Source of the DNA: ZC4RG36 sp964652205
GTDB lineage: Bacteria > Chloroflexota > Anaerolineae > Aggregatilineales > Phototrophicaceae
Assembly: GCA_964652205.1 (NCBI GenBank)
Contig: CAZZAO010000008.1
Coordinates: forward strand, 6,434-70,433
Length of the DNA stretch: 64,000 nucleotides
Reading direction: 5' to 3'
This document shows, piece by piece, positions 16,901 through 25,222 of the stretch. The first letter of the stretch is position 1. Each line of letters begins with the position of its first letter. A model generated the notes under the pieces. That model was not told the origin of the DNA and did no database searches. It saw nothing but the letters and a program-made list of their open reading frames with translations. A program made the position numbers and the translations under genes.

Positions 16901-18652
16901 TTCGACCACGTCGATTCGATCATTATCGGCGACCCGGTGTTGGTCGCCGCCGAGTACGGCCCCGGCGACTCCGGCGAGCTTGACCCGATGACCGACGCCA
17001 TCACGCGCCACATCCTGCTGCGGGGCGGGCATCCGGTGTTCGTCGGCAGCAACCCGGTCGGGCTGCTGCACGTCGCCGACGTCGTGGCCGCGCTCAACAG
17101 GGATGCCGCTTTCCTCAAGCGCATCGGCAAGACCGCGCTGACGCCCAACGTCGATTATTTCGTCGCCCGCACGCTGACCGGCGGCGTGGTCGGCCTGCGC
17201 GCTCTGGGCGAAGAGTCGGGCAGCCTGCTGCTGAACGACCTTCGCGGGCAGGCCACCGGCCTCAGGCTGACGTCGATGCGCGACTTCCGCCTGATCGTCG
17301 TCATCGCCGCCCGCGCCGACGACATCCGCAGCTACGCCGAGCAGATTGCGCCGGGCGCAGGCATCCCGGTCATCGCCGCGTCGAGCTACGCCGCCGCGCC
17401 TTTCGTCCAGCCCTACGCTGCGTCATCGCCTCTGGCCGGGCTGCTGATCGGCTATCAGGACGCCTACACCTACGGCGGCATCGTCGGCGTCGCGCCGCCA
17501 CCGGCCCTGCCGCCGACTGGAACCGGGACGCCCGCGACGTCTGAAGCGGGCCAGAACGCGCCGCTGCTGCCGCCGACGCTGCGCCCGAACATCTCGCCGA
17601 CACCGAGCAATACGCCGACCGCAACTTCGACGCCGACCGCCACGCCGCTCTCAGCGCGCGACCAGCTTGCCACGCGCAGCGCCGGAAGCACGCTCACCGC
17701 GACGGCAGGCGTCGCCCTGACCTCGACCGCCCTCGGCGTCGGCCCCGGCACGCCGACGCGGACACCGTCCCGGACACCGACCTTCACGCGGACGCCGACC
17801 TTCACCCGAACGCCAACGCTGACGCGCACGCCCACACTGACGCGGACACCGACCTTCACCCGCACGCCCACACTGACGCGGACGCCGACCCGAACGCCGA
17901 CGCCAGAGCCAACGGACATCCCGACCGAGACGCCCATCGGCGCGCCGACCGCGACTGAAACGCCGATCTCTGGCCCACTGGCAGAAGTGACGTCCGCCGC
18001 GCCCGCCGAGTCGTCGGCCACATTCGTGCCGACTCCGATTCCGTCGGTCATCGGCATCGTCGCCTCACGCCAGACGATCAATGTCCGGCGCGGCCCGGCC
18101 ACCAGCTTCGGCGTCGTCGCTATCGCCGAGCCGCGTGACCGACTGGAGATCATCGGCCAGAATGACAGCGGCAACTGGTATCAGGTGCGGCTGTTCGACG
18201 CTGCCCGTACCGAAGGCTGGGTCGCCGTCAACCTGATTCGCATTGCCGGGCCGGACGAATTGACGCCGTCCGCCGCTGCCTTCGATGATGGCGCAGCCCG
18301 ATTCGTCATGGACTGGCATCCGATCACCCTGTATCAGGCTGAATCGACCCGTGTTCCTTCGATGACACAGGGCGACAGCACCCGCGTTCCATCAATGACC
18401 GGCGGGGAAACCACCGCGGTCCCATCCATGACGGGGGGCGAAACGGCCAGCGTCCCCTCGATGACTGGCGGGGAAACAGCGCCAGTCCGTATTCCTGCCC
18501 TCGCGGCGCTCAAGCCGCTGCCGCCCAGCTCCGGCTACCGTGACGAACGCTGGTACTCGATGACTCTCGGCATCGTCGTCTCAGCAGCAGTGATCGCGCT
18601 GGGGACGGTCGTCAATCTCGCGCGCGGTCTGTTCCGAAGGAGACGCCGATGA
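13910..18652 (+). CDS. Giant bitopic protein: acidic Trp-Leu-repeat region, membrane helix, SH3b domain
   Basis: The 1580-residue protein has four parts. Residues 1 to about 940 are acidic and disordered, with about a dozen copies of a motif like (S/D)-F-D-P-S-W-L-D-D/E, and shorter 'LPxWL' versions near the N terminus. A basic stretch (KRRRPRRR) then precedes a transmembrane helix at about 959-977, predicting a cytoplasmic N terminus. The outer part has a globular domain (about 985-1195), a Thr/Pro repeat spacer (about 1203-1350, 'TPTFTRTPT'), a bacterial SH3 domain (about 1380-1450, 'INVRRGPATSFGVV'), four 'VPSMTxGE' repeats, and a second transmembrane helix (about 1547-1568) ending in five arginines. 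SH3b domains often bind cell-wall peptides. No described family covers the whole protein. Confidence 0.75.
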   Translation: MSDDFDKDDLPPWQQGEVPKDKEPADDDESLPWAADSGRKAADPNRDKSGKRLGFTGELPWLNDASESSNDSVERADADLFSWMNQAESDDPSAETPAVDLPSWLAEDEPAPKQPSGLTLPSWLDDPDDEPKSIAPTGELSADFLAQADDLPESASTELTYDQWMEQQYLKRRGVSTDDMTPKLEDLKGGDRPKATGPLRPTGELPDWYLGLDERKPEDEPDWLTDEPPATSATQALKQDDDWMADLPLPRGSAPLASAPLPNPDAFDEDFFANLGAAAQDAQKDTGSFDPSWLDDEDAGQPAAKPKADLSYDPSRFSFGDEAEEQPPQKSLRDRAPDTSELDDEAPPAPAGTIKFNDPAWLEDLDSLAPAAPTAPMKPDLDPAWLDELGKIAPADETLIMKRPGKHPKPPEPPEPERKTDDAETPYYDTNWLNEQSSTSTPPRASGPLPADMQPGSFDPSWLEDDEPTFEPTTPAAPPAANPPESFDPSWLDDDAPIFTPPRASAPLPDDMQPGSFDPSWLNEEAATAAPQSDLEPGSFDPAWLDDEPVSETPAPTTPDAALEPGEFDASWLDDEPPAPPKADKPFQTGAFDFTAKATGDLEPEAFDTSWLHDGSLTPSESSAPAETPDAALDDDFFARLGETADEPGIFDAPTTMSPRPVVPPPSSTTRPPAYDPFSFDAPEAGSEDPDWLQGIDETDVRAAFGSSSPVTAPEDLLKPQEPAPRQRLPDTRDLESFLASLDDDAAAILPNTDLFQQTGDLLKQKEFDLDELFAGTPFDLGTDEGKQLASELSAAEPDMLKGLNASVGAVSAAAIARQRKDRAIEELPDRLQQLHQRGQELPTAQETIAPTDPLAAVLPGISETLTPSPVKPGLPSVISGIVLSDDEKGKLDILRGLVTTEDGGATSTYRALSAIDQSYAQPFGDEEEAPAASPAAEKQAAAQAKRRRPRRRIRLDRILIAILLAAAMIAPFYLRQLRLGSLPPIGFPAGSSAQAAFDHVDSIIIGDPVLVAAEYGPGDSGELDPMTDAITRHILLRGGHPVFVGSNPVGLLHVADVVAALNRDAAFLKRIGKTALTPNVDYFVARTLTGGVVGLRALGEESGSLLLNDLRGQATGLRLTSMRDFRLIVVIAARADDIRSYAEQIAPGAGIPVIAASSYAAAPFVQPYAASSPLAGLLIGYQDAYTYGGIVGVAPPPALPPTGTGTPATSEAGQNAPLLPPTLRPNISPTPSNTPTATSTPTATPLSARDQLATRSAGSTLTATAGVALTSTALGVGPGTPTRTPSRTPTFTRTPTFTRTPTLTRTPTLTRTPTFTRTPTLTRTPTRTPTPEPTDIPTETPIGAPTATETPISGPLAEVTSAAPAESSATFVPTPIPSVIGIVASRQTINVRRGPATSFGVVAIAEPRDRLEIIGQNDSGNWYQVRLFDAARTEGWVAVNLIRIAGPDELTPSAAAFDDGAARFVMDWHPITLYQAESTRVPSMTQGDSTRVPSMTGGETTAVPSMTGGETASVPSMTGGETAPVRIPALAALKPLPPSSGYRDERWYSMTLGIVVSAAVIALGTVVNLARGLFRRRRR

Positions 18653-19293
18653 CGCCCGAACAGATCGGCCTGTGGGCCGGTTTGGTGCTGTCGCTGATGG
18701 TCTTTAGCTATCTGATCGGCGACAACTTCCTCTATCGGCTGGCAGTCGCCATCTTCGTCGGCATGGCGGCGGGCTTTATCGCCGTCGCGGTCGTCGAAAG
18801 CGTGCTGATCCCGTGGTTCCAGTCAACCGCGCTGTCGGCTTCGGCGTCCGCGCCGCTGCGGGTGGCCGGGTTGATTCCGCTGCTGCTCGGCATCCTGCTG
18901 CTGATGAAGACGTCGCCGCGTCTCGGTCGCATCGGCAATCTTGCGCTGGCCTTCCTGATCGGTGTCGGCTCGGCAGTCGCGCTGGTCGGCGCGCTGACGG
19001 GGACGCTGCTGCCGCTCGCCAGCGCCACCAGCCAGAGCGTCCGTGGCGACCTGCTCAACGGCTTCCTGATCGTCCTCGGCGTCATCAGCTCGCTGATCTA
19101 CTTCCACTATCTGGCCCGCCGCGCGCCCGATGGCAGCGCCCGCCGCGCGCTCTCGATCCGCGTCTTTGGCGCGCTCGGTCAGGGCTTCATCATGGTCACG
19201 CTCGGCGCGCTCTACGCCGGGGCGATTTTGAGCGGGCTGGCGATCTTCAGCGACCGCATCGCCTTTATTCTGGCGCGAATTGGGGGCGGCTAG
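18649..19293 (+). CDS. Integral membrane protein, about seven helices
   Basis: The 214-residue product starts at an ATG that overlaps the preceding TGA (ATGA), so its translation should be coupled to the giant protein. It contains about seven hydrophobic helices and almost no loops. No motif for transport or catalysis is recognised. Three bases separate it from the ASKHA protein gene. Confidence 0.65.
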   Translation: MTPEQIGLWAGLVLSLMVFSYLIGDNFLYRLAVAIFVGMAAGFIAVAVVESVLIPWFQSTALSASASAPLRVAGLIPLLLGILLLMKTSPRLGRIGNLALAFLIGVGSAVALVGALTGTLLPLASATSQSVRGDLLNGFLIVLGVISSLIYFHYLARRAPDGSARRALSIRVFGALGQGFIMVTLGALYAGAILSGLAIFSDRIAFILARIGGG

Positions 19294-19296
19294 ACG

Positions 19297-21300
19297 ATGG
19301 CGGCAAACCGTTCCGGCTCGATTCTGGCGGTCGATTTTGGCAACGTCCATACCCGCGCCGTACTGATCGACGTCGTCGAAGGCCGCTATCAACTCGTCTC
19401 GCAGGCGCGCACGCGCACGACGGCTGGCTTCCCGGCCAACGATATCAGTGTGGGACTGCGCCGCGTCCTCGAAGCGCTGGGCGAAGCGACAGGGCGCACC
19501 TTATTCGTCCCCGCCAGCCGGATCATCACGCCGGAACAGCCCGACCGCTCAGGCGTCGACAGCTTCATCGCCACCGCCAGCATTGGCCGCCCGCTGCGGA
19601 CGGTGCTGGTCGGCCTCGTGCCGGACGTCAGCATTGCCAGCGGCCTGCGCGCCACCGCAGGCACTTACGTGCAGGTCGTCGAGACACTGACGCTGGCTGA
19701 CGCCCGCAGCGAAGAGCAGCAGGTCAACGCCATTGTCCTCAGCCACCCTGACCTGATTTTCATCACCGGCGGCACGGAAGACGGTGCGCGCGCGCCAGTG
19801 CTGCAACTGGCTCGCGTCGCTAAACTGGCGCTGGAACTGATGAACGCGCAGCGCAAGCCACCCGTGCTTTACGCCGGGAACAGCGCCCTCGTGCCAGACA
19901 TCCGCACGCTGTTCGAGGGCTTGAGCGCGCTGTTTATCGCGCCCAACGTCCGGCCTTCGCTGGCGACCGAAGAACTGGAACCGTCGCAGCTTCAACTGGC
20001 GCTGGCCTTCGATGCCTCGTCTTCGCAGCGCGGCAGCGGCTTCGAGATCGTCGGCAGCCAGAGTCGGCTCGGCATCCTGCCGACCGCGCAAAGTTACAGT
20101 CTGGTGATTGATTATCTGGGTCGGGCGACCGGCACGGGGGTGGTTGCCATCGACGTCGGCAGCGCGGCGGGGACGCTGGCCGCGTGGCTCGATGGGACGC
20201 TCGGAACCAGCATCCGCACCGACATCGGCCTCGGCCACAGCGCCCGCAGCCTGCTCGACACGGTTGGCATCGCCGCGATTCGGAACTGGCTGCCGTTCTA
20301 CATCAGCGCCGAAGAAATTAACGTCTACGCGCTCGAAAAGACGCTCCGCCCCGGCGTCGTGCCGGAAACGCTGCGCGAGCTGTACCTCGAATACGCCTTC
20401 CTGCGCGCCGGGATGCGCGCCATGATCCGCGCTTCGCTGGCCGCCTGGGACAAAGCACTCGACGACGGCAAGGACGCCGCGCTGCCGCCGTTCGAGCGGA
20501 TCATCGGCGCGGGTGCGGCCCTGACCGAAACCGGACGTCCCGGCCTCGCCGCCATGCTGCTGCTCGACGCGCTGGCGCCGGAAGGGATCGTCACGCTTTA
20601 CACCGACTCTGCTGCGCTCATCCCGGCGCTCGGCGCGCTGGCGCACGTCAACCCGGCAGCCGTCGTTCAGGTCGTCGAGTCGGGCGGTCTGGAACGGCTC
20701 GGCGTCAGCATCAATGTCTCTGGTGTTCCCCGCGCCGGAAAGCGGGCGCTGCGCGTCAAAATCACGCCGGAGAATGGTCAGGGAGTCATTGAGCGCGACA
20801 TTGACGGCGGCGGCCTGTGGGTCTACCCGCTGCCGGCAGGCGTGCGCGCCCGCGTCGACGTGCGCGTGACCGGGCGCGGCCTGAGTATCGGCGGCAAGAC
20901 ACGCCTGCGGCTCGACGTGCAGGGTGGCGGCGCGGGCATCGTCTTCGACACGCGCGGACGCCCGTTCACGCTGGCGACCGAGCCGCGCGCGCGCGCCTTG
21001 CAGATGCCTTTATGGATGGCACAGGCCACGGGCGATGCCGTCTACGCCATCGACGCGGCGTGGCTCGATTCGTCGGAAGCGGCGGACAAACATGAGACGC
21101 TCGCCGTCCCTGAGCCGGTCAAGGGCAGGAAAGACACAAAGGCCGATGCCAGAACCAGACCGGCGAAGACCGCTCAAGCGGGCAAAAAGAGCAAAAACGG
21201 CAAGGCTGCGCCGCGCAAAAAAGGCGCGACAGGCCGCCTTCAGGAAGCCGAACACTTAGAGGACGACGACCTCGATGAACTCCGCAACCTTCTATCCTGA
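19297..21300 (+). CDS. MutL-type ASKHA ATPase with Lys-rich tail
   Basis: The 667-residue protein has the actin/Hsp70-like nucleotide-binding motifs: phosphate-1 'ILAVDFGNVHTRAVLID' (about 9-25), phosphate-2 'VVAIDVGSAAGT' (about 283-294) and an adenosine-site loop 'IIGAGAALTETG' (about 405). The segment 'DLIFITGGTEDGARAPVL' matches the GlmL/MutL family (glutamate mutase L). Glutamate mutase subunits are absent here, and the protein is about 200 residues longer than usual, with a beta-rich extra domain, a Lys/Ala-rich linker and an acidic end 'EDDDLDELRNLLS'. I infer an ATP-dependent partner of the membrane proteins around it, comparable in logic to FtsA or PilM, rather than a mutase reactivator. 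Confidence 0.75.
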   Translation: MAANRSGSILAVDFGNVHTRAVLIDVVEGRYQLVSQARTRTTAGFPANDISVGLRRVLEALGEATGRTLFVPASRIITPEQPDRSGVDSFIATASIGRPLRTVLVGLVPDVSIASGLRATAGTYVQVVETLTLADARSEEQQVNAIVLSHPDLIFITGGTEDGARAPVLQLARVAKLALELMNAQRKPPVLYAGNSALVPDIRTLFEGLSALFIAPNVRPSLATEELEPSQLQLALAFDASSSQRGSGFEIVGSQSRLGILPTAQSYSLVIDYLGRATGTGVVAIDVGSAAGTLAAWLDGTLGTSIRTDIGLGHSARSLLDTVGIAAIRNWLPFYISAEEINVYALEKTLRPGVVPETLRELYLEYAFLRAGMRAMIRASLAAWDKALDDGKDAALPPFERIIGAGAALTETGRPGLAAMLLLDALAPEGIVTLYTDSAALIPALGALAHVNPAAVVQVVESGGLERLGVSINVSGVPRAGKRALRVKITPENGQGVIERDIDGGGLWVYPLPAGVRARVDVRVTGRGLSIGGKTRLRLDVQGGGAGIVFDTRGRPFTLATEPRARALQMPLWMAQATGDAVYAIDAAWLDSSEAADKHETLAVPEPVKGRKDTKADARTRPAKTAQAGKKSKNGKAAPRKKGATGRLQEAEHLEDDDLDELRNLLS

Positions 21301-22363
21301 CCAGCGCCATGCCCTGCCGCTGACCACCATCCGCCGCGAGCGCCTGCTGCCTGAAGACGCCATCGGCGAGCTTGAGGCGCGCGAAGGCGAGCGCGTTGAC
21401 CTGCGTGACGTCGTCGCCCGTGGCTCAGTCCCCTCGCGCTACGTTTTTATCGAGGCGCTGGCTTATTTCGGCTTCAGGAACGAGTCACAGCTTGACGCCG
21501 TGCGGCTGGTCGAGGCCGGCGACCTGGTCGAGCAAGATCAGGTGATCGCCGGGAAAGCCAGCGGGCGCGGGCGCAGGCTGCTCTCGCCGGTGACGGGCGT
21601 TGTCTCGTACATCGGCGAAGGGCGGATCATCATTCAGGAAACACCGGAGCCAGTCGAGATGCAGGCCGGGTTGATCGGGCAGGTCATCAGCGTGCGCGAG
21701 CGGCGCGGCGTCGTCATCGAGACGACCGGCGCGGTCTTGCAGGGTATCTGGGGCAATGGGCGGCTGGTGATCGGCGCGCTGATGATGGAGCCGGACGACG
21801 GGATCGAGAACATTTACAGCGATCAGATCGACATGCAGTTTCGCAGCGCGGTCGTCGTCACGCGCCGACCGCTCAAGGCGACGACGCTGCGCGTCATCGC
21901 CGAACAGGGACTGACGGGCGTGATCGCGCCCAGTATGGACATCGGCCTGATCGACGCAGCCAAAACGATGCGCGCCGCTCTCCTGCTGACGGATGGCTTT
22001 CGCGGCGCGCGCATGAACCAGTTTACGCACAGCTTCCTCGAAAACCTCGCGGGGAAACAGGCAACCGTCGATGCGGCGCTGCCCGACCGCTTCGAGGCGC
22101 GCCGCCCCGAAATTATCGTCAACCTGCCGCCCAAAGCGGGTCAGCGCCCGCGCCCGCCGGACACCGATCTCCCCCTTCAGGTCGGGCTTTCCGTCCGTTT
22201 AACCCGTGGCGAACACGCCGGACAGGTTGGAAATATCGCCCATTTGCCAAAAACCCCATATCTGTTAGAAAATGGATTGCGGCTGCACTGCGCGCAGGTT
22301 CAGTTTGCTACGGGAGAATCGGTCTTTGTACCAGTGGCGAACTTTGAGGTTTTCGGGCAATAA
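21275..22363 (+). CDS. Protein with barrel-sandwich hybrid and C-terminal KOW-like domain
   Basis: The 362-residue gene overlaps the ASKHA gene by 26 bp in another frame, so the two are translationally linked. Residues about 95-135 ('RRLLSPVTGVVSYIGEGRIIIQ') read like the lipoyl/RnfC barrel-sandwich fold. The middle part is alpha/beta ('GNGRLVIGALMM', 'LRVIAEQGLTGVIAPSMDI'). The C-terminal 60 residues ('LSVRLTRGEHAGQVGNIAHLP') match a KOW-type beta barrel. No lipoylation Lys motif is evident. It is probably cytoplasmic and an adaptor of the ASKHA protein. Confidence 0.65.
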   Translation: MNSATFYPDQRHALPLTTIRRERLLPEDAIGELEAREGERVDLRDVVARGSVPSRYVFIEALAYFGFRNESQLDAVRLVEAGDLVEQDQVIAGKASGRGRRLLSPVTGVVSYIGEGRIIIQETPEPVEMQAGLIGQVISVRERRGVVIETTGAVLQGIWGNGRLVIGALMMEPDDGIENIYSDQIDMQFRSAVVVTRRPLKATTLRVIAEQGLTGVIAPSMDIGLIDAAKTMRAALLLTDGFRGARMNQFTHSFLENLAGKQATVDAALPDRFEARRPEIIVNLPPKAGQRPRPPDTDLPLQVGLSVRLTRGEHAGQVGNIAHLPKTPYLLENGLRLHCAQVQFATGESVFVPVANFEVFGQ

Positions 22364-22410
22364 TCTAAACGTGACTCAAACCTGCGCCTGCGTCACGCGA
22401 AGGGGGACTC

Positions 22411-23898
22411 ATGGGCAATAACGACGATTTCGATTTCAACGACGATTTCAGTTTTGACGATGACGATTTCAATCTGGACGATGACCTTCCCCCGGAACTG
22501 GGCGACGACGAAGATTTGCCCGATCTCGAGGACGATGCGGAATCATCCGGGCCGAATCGAACGTTTGTCGTCATCGCTGGAATCATGATCGTGCTGTTTG
22601 TGGTCGGTCTGGGGGCGGTATTGTATCTCGCTACCCGGCCTGTGCCGACCGACCCACGCGCGCTGACGGCGCAGGCCGTTGTGCTGCTCAACCAGACGGT
22701 GCAGGCGCAGTTGTTCCAGACGCAGACCGAGTCCGCCAATATTCAGCACATCACGGAAACGGCCAACGCCTTCACGGCCACGCCGACGATCACGCCGACA
22801 CCGACCTTCCCGCCGACGATCACGCCGACACCAACGCTCGACTCGACGTCCGCCGCCGGGACGGCCATCGCGGCCCAGTTATTCGCCGCGCAAACGGCGG
22901 CAGCGCTTCAGGCGCGGCAGCCGCAGGGGCCGGTCGGGCTGGAGCAGGCGTTCGCCACTCAGGTCGCCTTCGCTACCGCGCAGGGCGTGGTCGCGCAGTC
23001 CGCCTTCGCCACGCAGGCTGCCGTCGCCACGCAGGGCGTCCTGCTCGGCTCCAGCGGCACACAGATCGCGCTCAATATCACCTCGACACAGGCGGCGCTC
23101 GACCTTCAGGCTCCTCAGGCCAGCAACGCCAACAACTCGGTTCAGTCAGCCTTCGCCACCCGCGCGTCCAGCGGCGGCGCGTTCGCCACCCGCGTGATCG
23201 AGGCCACACCCCCCGCCCTTCAGACGCAGGGCGCGCTCTCGACCCCGGCGCTTCAGGCGACGCAGGCCGCCGTCAGCACGCAGGTCGCCTTCTCGACACT
23301 CAACGCCGTCTCGAATCAGGTGGCAACGCAGGTCGCCTTCGCCACACAGGCCATCATCACCTCGCCGGAGTCCCCGGCGACTCAGAGCGCGCTGGCAACG
23401 CAGGTTGTCATCCTGCCGACTCAGGTCGAACTGGCGAACTTCGCCGGACAGGCCGCTTTCGCCACTCAGCAATATTTCTTGACGCCCGCCTATCTGGCGA
23501 CCGTCGCAGCCGTCGCCACCCAGTCTGACCTCGCCGTGCGCGCCGATCTGGTGCGTCAGGCGATGGCCCCTGAAGTCGTCGTCGTGCCGACCAGCATCCC
23601 GACCGCCGAAGTCACCGCCGGGCAAGGCGGCGGCGTCAGCGCCGATGCTGTGGCGCTGACGGCAACGGCGCTGGCGAATCTGCTGGCCCCGACGCAGGAA
23701 CTGTTCACCGCTGTTCCCGGCGCGACCATGACCGCCTTCGCCCCGATCCCGACAGCGCTGCCGCAAACGGGAATCTTCGAGGACATGGTCGGCGGTGGCC
23801 GTGATGGCCTCGGCATGATCGCCATGGCGGCAGTCGGGCTGCTCGGCGTGATCGTCATCTCGCGCCGTCTGCGGGCGACGAATAACAGGAAGAAATAG
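22411..23898 (+). CDS. Doubly anchored stalk protein: N-terminal membrane helix, Ala-Thr-Gln repeats, LPQTG signal
   Basis: The 495-residue protein begins with about 50 residues dominated by Asp, Phe and Glu, followed by one transmembrane helix (about 52-74), so the N terminus should be cytoplasmic. Outside comes a 'TPTITPTPT' spacer and then a long stretch of degenerate repeats built on 'AFATQ' and 'AxATQ' (about 170-400). The C terminus has LPQTG (450-454), a hydrophobic helix (about 468-485) and the basic tail RRLRATNNRKK, the classical sortase sorting signal. If a sortase acts on it, one end would be in the membrane and the other bonded to the wall. No sortase gene lies in the window. Confidence 0.75.
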   Translation: MGNNDDFDFNDDFSFDDDDFNLDDDLPPELGDDEDLPDLEDDAESSGPNRTFVVIAGIMIVLFVVGLGAVLYLATRPVPTDPRALTAQAVVLLNQTVQAQLFQTQTESANIQHITETANAFTATPTITPTPTFPPTITPTPTLDSTSAAGTAIAAQLFAAQTAAALQARQPQGPVGLEQAFATQVAFATAQGVVAQSAFATQAAVATQGVLLGSSGTQIALNITSTQAALDLQAPQASNANNSVQSAFATRASSGGAFATRVIEATPPALQTQGALSTPALQATQAAVSTQVAFSTLNAVSNQVATQVAFATQAIITSPESPATQSALATQVVILPTQVELANFAGQAAFATQQYFLTPAYLATVAAVATQSDLAVRADLVRQAMAPEVVVVPTSIPTAEVTAGQGGGVSADAVALTATALANLLAPTQELFTAVPGATMTAFAPIPTALPQTGIFEDMVGGGRDGLGMIAMAAVGLLGVIVISRRLRATNNRKK

Positions 23899-23911
23899 CC
23901 GCGAGTTGAAC

Positions 23912-23963
23912 GTGATGAGGGAAAGGCGAAACACAGCTCATGTGTCCGCCTTTCCCTCATCAC
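23912..23963 (+). terminator. Long hairpin after the eight-gene operon
   Basis: Seventeen bases (23912-23928) pair perfectly with 23947-23963, and ACACA/TGTGT extends the stem inside. It lies 13 bp after the stop codon of the LPQTG gene. There is no T-tract, so it may be a terminator or an RNA-stabilising end. The rest of the gap to 24133 shows nothing else. Confidence 0.6.
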
Positions 23964-24133
23964 TCAGACGGTGCTTATCCACCAGCGGCTAACCAGCATA
24001 ACGAGTGAGACGGCGAACTAAGCGATGGATCACAGCGACCGGTACAGGGAAAGGCTTCACTCACTATCTCTGCTCGTCCTCGTCGTTGATGCTTAACAGA
24101 AACCGTGTCCGGCTCTAACTTATATGACCCGCA

Positions 24134-25222
24134 TCATGCCGAGTGGGTGGATCGGTTCCGCAGCCTCGCCAGCACGCGCGGCCAGAGCTGCGTATAGGCG
24201 CGATAGAGCGGCGGGAACGGCGCATAGTCCCACGCGCCGACGTGACGCACGACAGTGCCGCGAAAGCCGCGCTTGAAATTGAACACGCCCCACATCGAGT
24301 CACGCTCGTCGAAGACATCCGGCGCGCCCCACAGGTCGTAGATCGCGTAACCGTTGGCCCTCGCCCACTGCATCGCCCGCCACTGAAGCAGGTAGTTCGG
24401 CATCCGCTGCCGTTCCTCGTCCGACGACGCGCCGTAGAAGTACCAGCATTTACGCCCGAAATGGAACAGGATGACGTGCGCAATCGGCCTGCCCTCGAAC
24501 TCGGCAATCAGCGCGTGGCCGAGTCCGGCGTCGAGGAAGCGCCGCCACGCCTGCTCGTAGTACCAGCCGGGGCGGACGAGGAAATTGTCGCGCGCGCCGG
24601 TCTGCTGATAGAGCGCGTAGAGCGTCGGCAGGTCGGCGGATGTCGCCGCGCGGATGGTGATGCCGTCGCGCTCGGCCAGGCGGATTTTGCGGCGCGTGTT
24701 CTGGCTCATGGCTGCGAGCAGATCATCCTCGCCCTGCGTCAGGTCGAGCGTCATCGTATTGCGGAACTGCACCTGGTCGCCGGAGAAGCGCCAGCCGCGC
24801 GCGGTCAGGTCATGGATGAGCGCCTGCCCGACCGGGTCAGGCGCGTCGTCTGGCTCGCCGGGGATGCCCGTCGCGGCGATCACATCGGGGTCGATCTTGA
24901 GCCAGAGCGCCCGCTTTCGGCGGGCCAACCGCTGCAAATAGTCGAGCGTGAAGGCGCGAACGTCGGCGTCTTCGTAGGCCAGCGCCGGGCCTTTGGGCGC
25001 GTACATCAATCGCAGCGGCCCGACGCGGCGGACACCGACCGAGAACATGGCGACAACCTCAGCGCCGCGCCGGACGGCCAGACGCTCTGGCTGCCAGCCG
25101 GTCGTGACACGCTTGAACTCGCCCCACTCCCACGTTTGCAGAATGTGAGCGGTCGGCAGCAACCGCAGCGTGTCGTTCCACTGGTCGCGGTCAGTGATCG
25201 TTTCGACGGCGAATTCAGCCAC
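24134..25222 (-). CDS. FemAB/FmhB-like peptidyltransferase, second of pair
   Basis: The GTG at 25220-25222 overlaps the end of the preceding paralogue by 8 bp and gives a 362-residue protein of normal FemAB length. It has the double GNAT-type fold of the family: 'HILQTWEWGEFKR' near the start, 'LMYAPKGPAL', then 'MSQNTRRKIRLAERDGI' and the C-terminal 'YFYGASSDEERQRMPNYLLQWRAM' and 'YDLWGAP' blocks typical of FemX-like enzymes. Relatives add amino acids from tRNA to the lipid II stem peptide. The donor and acceptor here are inferred. A longer frame upstream of 25222 is antisense-like noise. Confidence 0.85.
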   Translation of the reverse strand: MAEFAVETITDRDQWNDTLRLLPTAHILQTWEWGEFKRVTTGWQPERLAVRRGAEVVAMFSVGVRRVGPLRLMYAPKGPALAYEDADVRAFTLDYLQRLARRKRALWLKIDPDVIAATGIPGEPDDAPDPVGQALIHDLTARGWRFSGDQVQFRNTMTLDLTQGEDDLLAAMSQNTRRKIRLAERDGITIRAATSADLPTLYALYQQTGARDNFLVRPGWYYEQAWRRFLDAGLGHALIAEFEGRPIAHVILFHFGRKCWYFYGASSDEERQRMPNYLLQWRAMQWARANGYAIYDLWGAPDVFDERDSMWGVFNFKRGFRGTVVRHVGAWDYAPFPPLYRAYTQLWPRVLARLRNRSTHSA

